A stretch of 36,418 nucleotides of DNA from NCBI GenBank assembly GCA_018268995.1, contig JAFDVL010000037.1, positions 1-36,418 on the forward strand, written 5' to 3'. How positions within the stretch are numbered: position 1 is the stretch's first letter; each line of letters begins with the position of its first letter. Of this stretch, positions 18,335 to 26,890 are shown piece after piece. This DNA comes from Acidobacteriota bacterium. GTDB taxonomy: Bacteria; Acidobacteriota; Blastocatellia; RBC074. Under the pieces are notes generated by a model. The model ran no database searches and was not told the DNA's origin. It was given only the letters and a program-made list of their open reading frames with translations. The translations under genes and the position numbers were made by a program.

Positions 18335-19684
18335 ATGGAAATCACCCAAGCACTCCTCTCAGATATTGTTCACTCAGCCCTCAAGCGTGGCGCAACTGAA
18401 GCAGAAGTTATAGCACTGGAATCGAATGAATTTTCAGTAGATATTCGGCTTGGCGAAGTCGAGACGCTTGAAGAATCAGCTTCGCGCGGACTCGGATTGC
18501 GCGTTATTTATGAGGGTCGTCAGGCGTCAGCGTCAACGTCAGATATTCAGGAAAAGTCACTGGAAAAGTTGGTCGCCGATGCCGTCGAAATGGCGCGATA
18601 TACCTCGGTGGATGAGGCCGCAGTGCTTCCTTCTCGTGAAGAGTTATTGCGTGAAAGCGAAACTGACTTACAACTTTACGACGAAGCGATTGCGGCATTA
18701 CCAACAGAGCGCAAAATCGAAATAGCACAAGCCTGCGAGGCGGCGGCACGCACTTACGACCCACGAATTACAAATTCAGAAGGCGCACGATGCTCAACGA
18801 CGTTGGGGAAAATGTTGCTGGTGACGAGTTCAGGTTTTACGGGCGAATATCGCGGCTCCAATTGTGGCTTGATGGTAGCACCGATAGCGCGCGATGGCGA
18901 TCAAATGCAACTCGGCGGTTGGGGCGACCGGCAACGTTGGCTAAGCAAACTGGATTCCCCCGAAGAGATTGGCAATGAGGCCGCACGCAGAGCGCTCGAC
19001 AAATTAGGCGCACGTAAAATTGCGACCCAGGAAGTGCCGATTGTCTTCGACGCATCAATGGCGGCTGAATTGTTGAGCAGCCTGTTTGAAGCGGTTTCCG
19101 GCGAATCGGTCTTTCGACGGGCTTCTTTTTTGGTGGGCAAATTAGACGAGATGATCGCGGCCCCCGCGCTGACGGTCATTGACGATGGCTGCCTGCCTGG
19201 TGCGGTGGGATCGCGCCCGTTTGATGGCGAAGGGCTCCCCACACGCCGCACTGCTGTCATTGAAAATGGCGTCTTACGCAGCTATTTGCTGAACACATAC
19301 ACGGCGCGCAAACTGGGGCTACGCTCAACTGCCAACGCGATGCGCGGACTGACTGGCGCACCAAGCGTAGGCGTCACGAATTTTTATATCGCAGCGGGTG
19401 AGACCCCGCCGGAAGAAATCATTGCTTCGGTCAAAAACGGCTTTTATGTCACCGAGCAAATCGGGTTTGGATTTAATCCTGTCACAGGCGATTATTCGCG
19501 CGGCGCATCTGGGCGCTGGATCGAAAACGGTCGTTTGACATCCGCCGTTGAAGAAGTCACCATAGCCGGGAACTTCCGTGAGATATTGCGCGGAATTGAA
19601 ATGATCGGCAATGATCTTCGGTTTCGCGGCAATCTGGCTGCACCAACGTTGAAGATCAACAAAATGATGGTTAGCGGGGATTAA
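18335..19684 (+). CDS. tldE: TldE/PmbA protease subunit
   Basis: 449 residues, the non-metal partner of TldD. Typical TldE stretches are seen: ESASRGLGLRVIYEGRQASAST near the N-terminus, VIDDGCLPGAVGSRPFDGEGLPTRRTAVIENGVL in the middle, and GFGFNPVTGDYSRGASGRWIENG near the end. It has no HExxxH motif, as expected. The TldD-TldE order and short gap indicate one operon. No Shine-Dalgarno is obvious before the ATG, and an upstream hairpin may affect translation. No RiPP precursor-like gene is visible beside it, so a general peptide-degrading role is as likely as a maturation role. Confidence 0.94.
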   Translation: MEITQALLSDIVHSALKRGATEAEVIALESNEFSVDIRLGEVETLEESASRGLGLRVIYEGRQASASTSDIQEKSLEKLVADAVEMARYTSVDEAAVLPSREELLRESETDLQLYDEAIAALPTERKIEIAQACEAAARTYDPRITNSEGARCSTTLGKMLLVTSSGFTGEYRGSNCGLMVAPIARDGDQMQLGGWGDRQRWLSKLDSPEEIGNEAARRALDKLGARKIATQEVPIVFDASMAAELLSSLFEAVSGESVFRRASFLVGKLDEMIAAPALTVIDDGCLPGAVGSRPFDGEGLPTRRTAVIENGVLRSYLLNTYTARKLGLRSTANAMRGLTGAPSVGVTNFYIAAGETPPEEIIASVKNGFYVTEQIGFGFNPVTGDYSRGASGRWIENGRLTSAVEEVTIAGNFREILRGIEMIGNDLRFRGNLAAPTLKINKMMVSGD

Positions 19685-19693
19685 GTAAGAGAG

Positions 19694-19764
19694 GCCACAG
19701 ATTGACGCCTGTTAACACGGAACTAATTGTACCGAATCCGTGTCGATAGGCGTGAATTTGTGGC
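19694..19764. repeat. Long imperfect palindrome of the CCACAGATT/CACGGA type
   Basis: A 71-base segment that folds on itself: GCCACA pairs with TGTGGC at the ends, ACGCCT with AGGCGT further in, and CACGGA with TCCGTG near the centre. The sequence style (CCACAGATT, CACGGA) resembles dispersed palindromes common in intergenic DNA of several phyla, recognised here from memory. It occupies most of the tldE-to-next-gene gap. Confidence 0.7.
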
Positions 19765-19783
19765 TTATCTTTTGGGAGTGAAT

Positions 19784-20332
19784 ATGTTTGAAACTGAAAC
19801 CGAGCAAATGACTGAGCAGCGTCGTTCGCGCCTGCTAATGATTTTGGGTGGTGTTGGGGCGCTGGGGTTGGCCATTGTGATTGTCTTTCTTTCACGAGGC
19901 ACCCGCACAACACCCGTTCCGGCTGCGGGTTCCGCCGCGCTACCAGGTGGAACGCAAGTCAGACTGGAGAATGCCGTTCGCGCAGGCTCCCCGGAGTTTG
20001 ATGGATACAAGGCCAAAGTAACGCTGGAAGATTTCGATAAAATTGGGGCATCCAACGCGATGGGAATGACACAGCTTGCACTCAAAGCCCGCCTGACAAA
20101 TCGCGGAGATCGCACCCTGACGGGCATTGAGATTGCCCTTCGCGCCATGAGCTATTCGGAAGAAGGCAAAGCGCTGGCCTTGAATTACGGGCATCCGGTG
20201 CCGAACAAGCAAAGCCAGCTGAAGCCCGGTGAATCTATGCCAATCACCGTGAAGGTGGATTTGCCATCCACAATTTCCGAGGCTGATGTTAGTGATATTG
20301 TCCCTGAAATTACGGGGCTACGCTTTCAATAA
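19784..20332 (+). CDS. Membrane-anchored hypothetical protein with Ig/FxLYD-like exterior domain
   Basis: 182 residues from the ATG at 19784, which has GGGAG 5 bases before it; the longer frame from 19727 would run through a palindromic repeat and is rejected. Residues about 15-38 (RLLMILGGVGALGLAIVIVFLS) form a single membrane span. The rest is a predicted beta-sandwich (ALKARLTNRGDRTLTGIEIALRAMSYSEEG ... LKPGESMPITVKVDLP), like exported domains that compare original and derived parameters (DUF2393/FxLYD style). Function unknown. Same strand as tldDE, but separated from it by the repeat. Confidence 0.75.
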   Translation: MFETETEQMTEQRRSRLLMILGGVGALGLAIVIVFLSRGTRTTPVPAAGSAALPGGTQVRLENAVRAGSPEFDGYKAKVTLEDFDKIGASNAMGMTQLALKARLTNRGDRTLTGIEIALRAMSYSEEGKALALNYGHPVPNKQSQLKPGESMPITVKVDLPSTISEADVSDIVPEITGLRFQ

Positions 20333-20488
20333 CCCCTGAATCGCTGAAGGTCCTTTCACCAACTCCCCCACCTTTACCTCAAGATCGCTTGAGGATTAGA
20401 ATTTGTTCTGCCTGCTGTTCGTCAAGAAACTAAAATCAGGGTTGTGTGATGAGCACAACTCCTGCTCACTGGTTGTTATCTGAAGATA

Positions 20489-20504
20489 GGAGGAGGCTCC
20501 CTTG
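20489..20504 (+). promoter_or_regulatory. Shine-Dalgarno that fixes a TTG start
   Basis: AGGAGGAGG about 6 bases before TTG at 20502 supports a TTG start for the histidine kinase; no in-frame ATG occurs before the first PAS domain. Confidence 0.75.
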
Positions 20505-22400
20505 CTCAATGATCCCTCAGCTTCGTTTGAGCCAGTCGAATTTGATCCAATTGTACACAAACAGGCTCTGGCGTTTTTAGCAACTACCACAGATGGGGTC
20601 TTTGTGGTGGATGCGGATTGGCGTGTCGTTTATCTAAGCCCCAACGGCGAAATTACACTGCAAAAAACACGCGCGGAGATATTTGGGAAAAATCTCTGGG
20701 AGGAATTTCCGGCTTCGGTGCAAACGCGTTTTTTCGTTGAATATCAACGCGCGATGAAAGATCGGATCAGCGTCACCGTTGAAGACTATTCCGTTGCCAG
20801 AGAACGTTGGTATGAGGGCAATGCCAGCCCGTTTCAAAATGGGCTGCTGATTTATTTTCGGGACGTGACCGAACGCAAACGCACGGTTGAAGCTTTGCGT
20901 GAGAGCGAAGAACGCTATCGTGATTTGGTTGAAAATTGCGGGCTGTTAGTGGGCACGCATGATGCCGAAGGCAAAGTGCTCAGCATTAATCAAAGCTTCA
21001 TTCGCTACTTCGGGTTGGAACATTCAGACCAGGTTGTTGGAAAATCCATCCGCGAGTTTCTTGTCCCCAGCGTCCAACATTTATTCCAGCATTATTTAGA
21101 TAAGATACTGACCGAGGGACAGGCACATGGGATCATGCGCGTCACGCTGCCCGGCGGTCAGGAACATATTCTGGAATATGACAACAACTTACGACGTGAT
21201 GGCCCGACGCCAATTGTGCGATGTATCGGGCGCGACATCACAGAAAAAAAGCGGCTGGAAGCACAATCACTACGGGCACAACGAATGGAAAGCATTGGTT
21301 CGCTGGCCAGCGGCATTGCCCATGACCTCAATAATCTTTTGGCTCCCATGATCATGGTCGAACATATCTTGCGCCTGAAGTTGACCGATGCTCACAGTCA
21401 AAGTCTGTTGGAAACATTGCACACCAGCATTCAACGCGCCAGCGGTCTGGTGAAGCAGGTTGTCTCGTTTGCGCGATCTGGTGAGAGCGAACAAACGACT
21501 ATCTGCCCGAAGCATCTGTTGCAGGATGTGGCAAAACTTTTGACTGAAACGTTTCCCCGCTCAATTACGATTCACCGCAACGAAGCGCCGGAGTTAGGGG
21601 CAATTCACGGAGACTCCACTCAGATTTTTCAGGTGCTGATGAATTTGTGCGTCAATGCCCGCGACGCCATGCCGGAGGGGGGCACGCTGCGACTTTCGGC
21701 AAAAACGATGGAAGTCGCAGCCACACACCCGGCCCTTGATCCCAAAGCCAAGGCAGGTCGCTATGTCTGCTTCACAGTTGCCGATACGGGAGAAGGGATT
21801 CCGACGAAAATCCGTGACCGCATTTTTGATCCGTTCTTTACGACGAAAACTCCCGGACGCAGTGCCGGGCTTGGATTGGCGACGGCCCTACGCATCGTGA
21901 CAACGCACAAGGGATTTATCGAGGTGAATAGTGAAGAGGGGCAGGGGGCGCAATTTAACGTGTACTTCCCTGCCGCACAGGATGAACCGATCCAGGAAAC
22001 CGAAGCGGAAGGACAAATGCTGCCCGTGGGACACGGCGAAGTCGTGTTAGTCGTCGAGGATGAAAGCGCGATCCGAGAAGTCACGCGCGAGACACTGGAA
22101 ACCTATGGGTATCAGGTCATCACCGCTGCGGATGGGGCAGAAGCGATTGCCCTGTATGCTCAGCATTTGTCTTCGGTCAAAGTAGTCTTGTTGGATTTGG
22201 CGGTGGCGGCATTGGATAGTAGTGCGATTACGCGTGCGTTACATAAACTCAAACAGGATTGCATTATCATCGGCATCAGCGACCTGCTGTTTGGCAATGA
22301 GGTAACAGAGTTAAGCGCCAGAGGAATCACCCAAGTGCTAACCAAACCTTTTACGGCTGAAAAATTGCTGAAGACGCTGGCAACGGTGTTGGAACATTAA
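20502..22400 (+). CDS. Hybrid sensor histidine kinase, PAS-PAS-HisKA-HATPase-REC
   Basis: 632 residues, no membrane span, so a cytoplasmic sensor. Two PAS domains (about 20-125 and 135-258), then HisKA with phospho-acceptor H274 in SLASGIAHDLNNLLAP, an ATPase domain with N box NLCVNARDAMPEGG and G boxes DTGEGIP and GLGLAT, and a C-terminal receiver (about 510-630) with acidic pair VVEDE, phospho-acceptor D565 (LLDLAVA), and Lys in LTKPF. The HDLNN motif places it in the group common in Acidobacteriota and Deltaproteobacteria. The loop after D565 lacks the usual M-P. No output regulator gene is adjacent. The signal is unknown. Start at TTG is supported by a strong AGGAGG. Confidence 0.92.
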   Translation: MLNDPSASFEPVEFDPIVHKQALAFLATTTDGVFVVDADWRVVYLSPNGEITLQKTRAEIFGKNLWEEFPASVQTRFFVEYQRAMKDRISVTVEDYSVARERWYEGNASPFQNGLLIYFRDVTERKRTVEALRESEERYRDLVENCGLLVGTHDAEGKVLSINQSFIRYFGLEHSDQVVGKSIREFLVPSVQHLFQHYLDKILTEGQAHGIMRVTLPGGQEHILEYDNNLRRDGPTPIVRCIGRDITEKKRLEAQSLRAQRMESIGSLASGIAHDLNNLLAPMIMVEHILRLKLTDAHSQSLLETLHTSIQRASGLVKQVVSFARSGESEQTTICPKHLLQDVAKLLTETFPRSITIHRNEAPELGAIHGDSTQIFQVLMNLCVNARDAMPEGGTLRLSAKTMEVAATHPALDPKAKAGRYVCFTVADTGEGIPTKIRDRIFDPFFTTKTPGRSAGLGLATALRIVTTHKGFIEVNSEEGQGAQFNVYFPAAQDEPIQETEAEGQMLPVGHGEVVLVVEDESAIREVTRETLETYGYQVITAADGAEAIALYAQHLSSVKVVLLDLAVAALDSSAITRALHKLKQDCIIIGISDLLFGNEVTELSARGITQVLTKPFTAEKLLKTLATVLEH

Positions 22401-22481
22401 TTTTCTTTTTCGGCTGCCGACTGGAACGCCCGGCTCAAGTGGCGCTCCAAAATCTTTAATAACCTGACGAAGACGAAAACC

Positions 22482-23339
22482 ATGTCTCAAAGCATTATAT
22501 TTCGGACGATGACCGACGCCGATATTCCGCGCGGGCTGGAGTTGTGTCGGATCGCGCGATGGAATCAACTGGCGCGCGACTGGAAGCTGTTTCTCGAACT
22601 AAGTCCACAAGGATGTCGCGTCGCAATGCTTGAAAATCAAATTGTCGGGACAGTCACAACGGTACGATACGAAAATCGCTTCGCGTGGATCGGCATGGTG
22701 CTGGTTGATCCCATCGTACGCGGGCAAGGGATTGGAATGCAGTTGCTGCAACAAGCATTAGTGTTGTTGTCAGATATGCCTTCCATCCGACTGGATGCGA
22801 CACCCGCCGGACATCCACTTTATTGCAGGCTGGGATTCCAGGATGAGTACAAGCTGAGCCGGATGGAGCTTGCAGTCCCGGCATCCATCACTTCCCCCAC
22901 CAGTTCTGTTGCCCGTCCAATGCAAAGCAAGGATTTGCCAGCGGTGGCGGCAATGGATCGCGAAGTTTTTGGAGCGGATCGGCGGCTGACACTTGAATGG
23001 ATGTTGGCTGGCGCACCGGAATACGCGTGGCTCATCACCCGGCAAAATGAAATTCTTGGTTATTCCTTTGGACGGCATGGGTACAACTTTGAGCATTTAG
23101 GCCCAATTGTTGCGCGCGACCAGCCAAGCGCACAGCAATTAGTTACCGCCTGCCTGCAACAGCCATCCAACAGGCCTTTTGTCATTGACGCGTCACATCG
23201 CACATTGGAATGGATTGACTGGCTGGAATCTATTGGGTTTCGTGGGCAACGTCCGCTACTTCGGATGTTTTATCGGGGAATCCCTTTCCCCGGTCAGCCG
23301 CAAAATCAGTTCGGCATTTTAGGCCCGGAGTTCGGATAG
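22482..23339 (+). CDS. GNAT-family N-acetyltransferase, two-domain (YitI-like)
   Basis: 285 residues. The first half is a GNAT domain with the acetyl-CoA loop VLVDPIVRGQGIGMQLLQQA (motif A, RGQGIG) and GHPLYCRLGF, where PLYxRLGF is a common GNAT ending. The second half (about 140-280) is a divergent C-terminal GNAT-like domain as in proteins annotated YitI or Acetyltransf_18. Substrate unknown. The ATG at 22482 is the first one in frame after the kinase stop, 81 bases away. It heads a run of five closely spaced genes ending at 26793. Cytoplasmic. Confidence 0.87.
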   Translation: MSQSIIFRTMTDADIPRGLELCRIARWNQLARDWKLFLELSPQGCRVAMLENQIVGTVTTVRYENRFAWIGMVLVDPIVRGQGIGMQLLQQALVLLSDMPSIRLDATPAGHPLYCRLGFQDEYKLSRMELAVPASITSPTSSVARPMQSKDLPAVAAMDREVFGADRRLTLEWMLAGAPEYAWLITRQNEILGYSFGRHGYNFEHLGPIVARDQPSAQQLVTACLQQPSNRPFVIDASHRTLEWIDWLESIGFRGQRPLLRMFYRGIPFPGQPQNQFGILGPEFG

Positions 23340-23389
23340 CCCCTCACACACTTTCCCTTCAATCACGATTGCGGCACAATGCTCCGGCT

Positions 23390-24412
23390 ATGCACATCGA
23401 AACAGAAACGCAGTTAGAAGACGCGCTAACCACACCAAATGAGCATGACATCGAACTGATGCGCCATCTATCCGGTGATGTGATGATCCTTGGCGCAGGC
23501 GGCAAAATGGGGCCAACGTTGGCGCGCCGGATCAAACAGGCGGCGAATGCAGCCCATTCCAAACGACGTGTCATTGCAGTCTCGCGCTTTTCAGAAGCAG
23601 CGGCACGCACGGAATTAGACGATGCCGGAATCGAAACGATTGCAGCCGATCTGCTGGATCGTTCGCAAATCTCCCAGCTTCCTGAATGCGAAAATATCTT
23701 GTTTTTAGCTGGCAGGAAGTTCGGCTCGACCGAACGCACAGACCTGACCTGGGCCATCAACACTTTCGTGCCGGGTCTGGTTGCCGAACGATTTCGCCAT
23801 TCACGCGTCGTTGTTTTTTCGACTGGCAATGTGTATCCGCTGGTCAAAGTAACTTCTGGTGGTGCAGTCGAAACCGACGCTCCTAATCCCAATGGCGAAT
23901 ATGCCCAATCGTGTCTGGGACGCGAGCGCGTTTTTGAATATTTCTCGCACGAACACGACACGCGCTGCCTGATCTATCGTCTGAATTACGCGGTTGATTT
24001 GCGCTACGGAGTGCTAGTGGACATCGCCCGCAAGGTATACGAAGGGCGGGCTGTCAGCCTGGCAATTCCGGCCTTCAACGTAATCTGGCAGGGAGATGCC
24101 AATTCCTATGCAATGCGCAGCCTTGAATTCTGTGAAGCCCCGCCGCGCATTCTGAATGTGACTGGCCCTGAAACTGTCTCGACGCGATGGGCCGCACAAT
24201 ACTTTGCGATCCGATTCAACCGCGATGTTGTTTTTGATGGCACTGAAGGCGAGACAGCGCTGCTCAATAACGCTTCACAATGCCACAAGCTGTTAGGGTA
24301 TCCATCTGTTTCGCTCGGTACGTTGATGGAATGGGTCGCGCATTGGATTGAGAGCGGCGGCGCAAGCTTGAATAAACCAACGAAATTTGAAGTAACTGAC
24401 GGGAAATTTTAG
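23390..24412 (+). CDS. NAD(P)-dependent epimerase/dehydratase-like protein (extended SDR)
   Basis: 340 residues from the ATG at 23390; an in-frame TTG at 23369 is weaker. The nucleotide-binding loop reads VMILGAGGKMGPTLARR, a glycine-rich Rossmann motif. The strand ending with VVVFSTGNVYP is where extended SDRs have their active Ser/Thr. The next motif, normally YxxxK, reads YAQSC (Y171, C175), so the usual catalytic lysine is missing. It may have a changed mechanism or substrate. The DapA-like gene starts 13 bases downstream; such SDR-aldolase pairs point to a sugar-acid or amino-acid-derived substrate, but none can be named. Confidence 0.8.
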   Translation: MHIETETQLEDALTTPNEHDIELMRHLSGDVMILGAGGKMGPTLARRIKQAANAAHSKRRVIAVSRFSEAAARTELDDAGIETIAADLLDRSQISQLPECENILFLAGRKFGSTERTDLTWAINTFVPGLVAERFRHSRVVVFSTGNVYPLVKVTSGGAVETDAPNPNGEYAQSCLGRERVFEYFSHEHDTRCLIYRLNYAVDLRYGVLVDIARKVYEGRAVSLAIPAFNVIWQGDANSYAMRSLEFCEAPPRILNVTGPETVSTRWAAQYFAIRFNRDVVFDGTEGETALLNNASQCHKLLGYPSVSLGTLMEWVAHWIESGGASLNKPTKFEVTDGKF

Positions 24413-24425
24413 CGAAAGCAAACCT

Positions 24426-25490
24426 ATGCTGGATCAGGCAATTCATCAACAAGTCCTCAATGGCTTAGTCATCCCGGCGCATCCATTGGCATTGACCGAA
24501 GAACGCAAACTGGATGAACGCCGACAGGTGGCATTGACGCGTTATTACTGCGACGCGGGCGCAGGCGGTATCGCCGTGGGCGTGCATACAACGCAATTTG
24601 CGATTCGTGATCCGCAGATTGGGTTATTTGCGCCCGTCCTCAAGCTGGCGCAGGAAACGATGCGCGCTTTTGAAAACAAGCAGCAACGACGCCTTTTCAA
24701 AGTGGCGGGCGTTTGCGGAGGCACAGCACAAGCCGTACAGGAAGCGGCTTTCGCTCATGAACTTGGCTACGATGCCGGATTGTTAAGTCTGGCGGCATTG
24801 CGAACCGCGTCCAATGTCGAATTGATCGAACACACTCGCCGTGTGGCCGAGGCGTTGCCGCTGATCGGGTTTTACCTGCAACCCGCTGTCGGAGGCCGTT
24901 TGCTGGACTATCAATTCTGGCGCGCGTTTCTGGAAATCGAAAACGTCGTTGCCATCAAAGTCGCCCCTTTCAATCGCTATCAGACATTAGATGTTGCCCG
25001 CGCACTGGCCGACAGTGGGCGACAACACGAAGTCGCGTTGTACACAGGCAATGATGACAACATCGTCGCTGATTTGCTGACCGAATTTCGCTTTGCGCGT
25101 CCCGGTCAAACGGTTTCGGTTCATTTTGCGGGAGGCTTATTAGGTCATTGGGCTGTGTGGACAAAACGCGCCGTAGAATTGCTGGAAGCAGTGCGCGCCT
25201 GCAAACAAAGCGGCGGCGAGGGCACAAGTGAATTGCTGGCCCGTTCGGCTGAAACGACGGATGCCAACGCCGTGCTCTTCGACGCACAAAATAATTTTGC
25301 GGGCTGCATCGCCGGATTGCATGCTGTGCTGCAACGACAGGGCTTGCTTGCAGGCCGTTGGTGCCTTGATCCACACGAAGATTTATCGCCCGGCCAACAG
25401 GAAGAAATTGATCGCATCTACGCCAGCTATCCGCATCTGACGGACGATGAATTTATCGCCCAGCACCGGGAAACCTGGCTCCGCCCATAG
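24426..25490 (+). CDS. DapA-family (class I aldolase fold) lyase/synthase-like protein
   Basis: 354 residues, longer than the ~290 of DapA itself. TIM-barrel features of the N-acetylneuraminate lyase/dihydrodipicolinate synthase family are visible: GLVIPAHPLALTEERKLDER at the start, YYCDAGAGGIAVGVHTTQF, GVCGGTAQAVQEAAFAHELGYDAGLL, and the Schiff-base lysine K178 in VVAIKVAPFNRY. The usual tyrosine partner may be that of GFYLQPA. The C-terminal ~60 residues (HEDLSPGQQEEIDRIYASYPHLTDDEFI) are an extension. The real donor and acceptor are unknown; true lysine-pathway DapA is unlikely given divergence and context. It sits between the SDR-like gene (13 bases) and the chorismate mutase-like gene (12 bases). 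Confidence 0.78.
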   Translation: MLDQAIHQQVLNGLVIPAHPLALTEERKLDERRQVALTRYYCDAGAGGIAVGVHTTQFAIRDPQIGLFAPVLKLAQETMRAFENKQQRRLFKVAGVCGGTAQAVQEAAFAHELGYDAGLLSLAALRTASNVELIEHTRRVAEALPLIGFYLQPAVGGRLLDYQFWRAFLEIENVVAIKVAPFNRYQTLDVARALADSGRQHEVALYTGNDDNIVADLLTEFRFARPGQTVSVHFAGGLLGHWAVWTKRAVELLEAVRACKQSGGEGTSELLARSAETTDANAVLFDAQNNFAGCIAGLHAVLQRQGLLAGRWCLDPHEDLSPGQQEEIDRIYASYPHLTDDEFIAQHRETWLRP

Positions 25491-25502
25491 CCCCAAGCAA
25501 AT

Positions 25503-25874
25503 ATGAAGCGAACGATCATCATCGCGTTAATGGTTATTGCCGTCGCCGTGTTGACGGCAGGACAAACCATCCAGGAGCAACCCAATGCCACCGCCAAAGA
25601 AATGGCGCAACATCGCAAACGAATTGACGCGATAGATCAGCAGATCATCTCGCTTTTGAACGAACGCGCCAAAATTGCGCTGGAAATTGGCCGCATCCGC
25701 CAGCGAGAAAACATTCCTCCATCGTCGGCGAAAGGGCGCGAAGAAGAAGTGCTGCGCAACGCGATGAAGCAAAGCGAAGCACCGCTCAGCCCCGAAGCCG
25801 CTCGACGCATTTATGAGCGCATCATCGCCGAAATGGTAGAACTCCAACGACTCGATAGCCTGAAGAGGAAATGA
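25503..25874 (+). CDS. Exported AroQ-type chorismate mutase-like protein
   Basis: 123 residues. A signal peptide (MKRTIIIALMVIAVAVLTAG, about 1-20) is followed by an all-helical AroQ domain. Chorismate mutase converts chorismate to prephenate. Against the E. coli enzyme, Arg11 is R40 (KRIDAID), Arg28 is R55 (LLNERAKIA), and Arg51-Glu52 are R79-E80, but the Lys39 position is R66 (EIGRIRQ), and the Asp before the RE pair is absent. Secreted mutases are known in some pathogens. Here the role is unclear and activity may be reduced. It starts 12 bases after the DapA-like gene and ends 4 bases before the deacetylase gene, so all three are likely one transcript. Confidence 0.83.
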   Translation: MKRTIIIALMVIAVAVLTAGQTIQEQPNATAKEMAQHRKRIDAIDQQIISLLNERAKIALEIGRIRQRENIPPSSAKGREEEVLRNAMKQSEAPLSPEAARRIYERIIAEMVELQRLDSLKRK

Positions 25875-25878
25875 CAAT

Positions 25879-26793
25879 ATGAGAACGAAGCAACTACGAT
25901 CAAAGAACGGCGCAGTGCTTGAGCTGGCCAAAAAACTAACGCTTCTCTTCCTCTTGTTGACGGGCTTGGTGGTCACCGGATTGCCCAGAGGAGCAGCGCA
26001 AAAAAGTCGCGGTGCAGCACGTCCCACCAGAATTCCTCCTAAATCCGTCGTCCTCACTTTCGACGACGCGGTGAAATCGCATGTCACAATCGTGGCTCCG
26101 CTTCTCAAGCAACTTGGATTTCGAGCAACGTTCTTTATTACGCATGCCTGGATGAACGATCAAACAGACTTTCTGTCTTGGGAAGAGGTAGCCAGGATTC
26201 ACCGCTTAGGATTTGAAATCGGAAACCATAGCTGGACGCACGGAAACTTCAGCAAGCCGGAAAGTGCCGCCAAACTTGGGGAAGAGCTGCAAATGGTCGA
26301 AAAAGAGTTGGCTAAAGTCGGCGTCCCAAAACCTGTGAGCTTTGCCTGGTGCGGAAACGCCTTTGGCCCGGATGCCATCGAACAACTCCGTCGCAACGGA
26401 TACAAAATCGCGCGCCGAGGGATGCAACCAGAAATCCCTTACGGACAAATGCAGGTCGGGCCGTCGCTGAACGTTCAGAAACACCACCCATTGCTGATTC
26501 CAACCACGGGAGATGCCTATCCCGACTGGACATTCGAGCATTTCAAAAAGGTACTTGCCAGCACCAGCCTGAATGAGGTCATCGTGTTACAGTTTCACGG
26601 AGTCCCAGACGTAAAGCATCCCTGGGTCAACACACCGCCAGAAGCCTTCCGGGTATATATGCAATACCTCAAAGATAACGGGTATCAAACCTTTGCCATG
26701 CGTGATTTATTAGCCTACTACGACGAACAGAAGCTCCCTGACGATCCTTTATTAAAAACGCAATGGAGCAATCCGGCTCCCGGCAAAAAATAG
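25879..26793 (+). CDS. Exported polysaccharide deacetylase (NodB homology)
   Basis: 304 residues. An N-terminal hydrophobic stretch (about 17-35) acts as signal or anchor. The NodB domain shows motif 1 VLTFDDAV (catalytic D62, metal D63), motif 2 GNHSWTH (metal H117 and H121), and a later motif 5-like VIVLQFHGV. It removes acetyl groups from N-acetylglucosamine polymers or related sugars in the cell envelope or outside. The loop YDEQKLPDDPLLKT near the C-terminus is not diagnostic. It is four bases after the chorismate mutase-like gene. Substrate (peptidoglycan, chitin-like or exopolysaccharide) cannot be told. Confidence 0.9.
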   Translation: MRTKQLRSKNGAVLELAKKLTLLFLLLTGLVVTGLPRGAAQKSRGAARPTRIPPKSVVLTFDDAVKSHVTIVAPLLKQLGFRATFFITHAWMNDQTDFLSWEEVARIHRLGFEIGNHSWTHGNFSKPESAAKLGEELQMVEKELAKVGVPKPVSFAWCGNAFGPDAIEQLRRNGYKIARRGMQPEIPYGQMQVGPSLNVQKHHPLLIPTTGDAYPDWTFEHFKKVLASTSLNEVIVLQFHGVPDVKHPWVNTPPEAFRVYMQYLKDNGYQTFAMRDLLAYYDEQKLPDDPLLKTQWSNPAPGKK

Positions 26794-26890
26794 CATTCCG
26801 CCTGAAAAGATCATCATCCGCCAACGTGGCACAGCGCGAGCGTAGCAGGGCAAAAAACGAAAACCATCACCTTGCAGACTATGGCTCCAA

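Noticed and set aside
19727..19783. Longer N-terminus for the membrane-anchored hypothetical protein
   Set aside because: The extra codons lie in the palindromic repeat; the ATG at 19784 has a good ribosome site.
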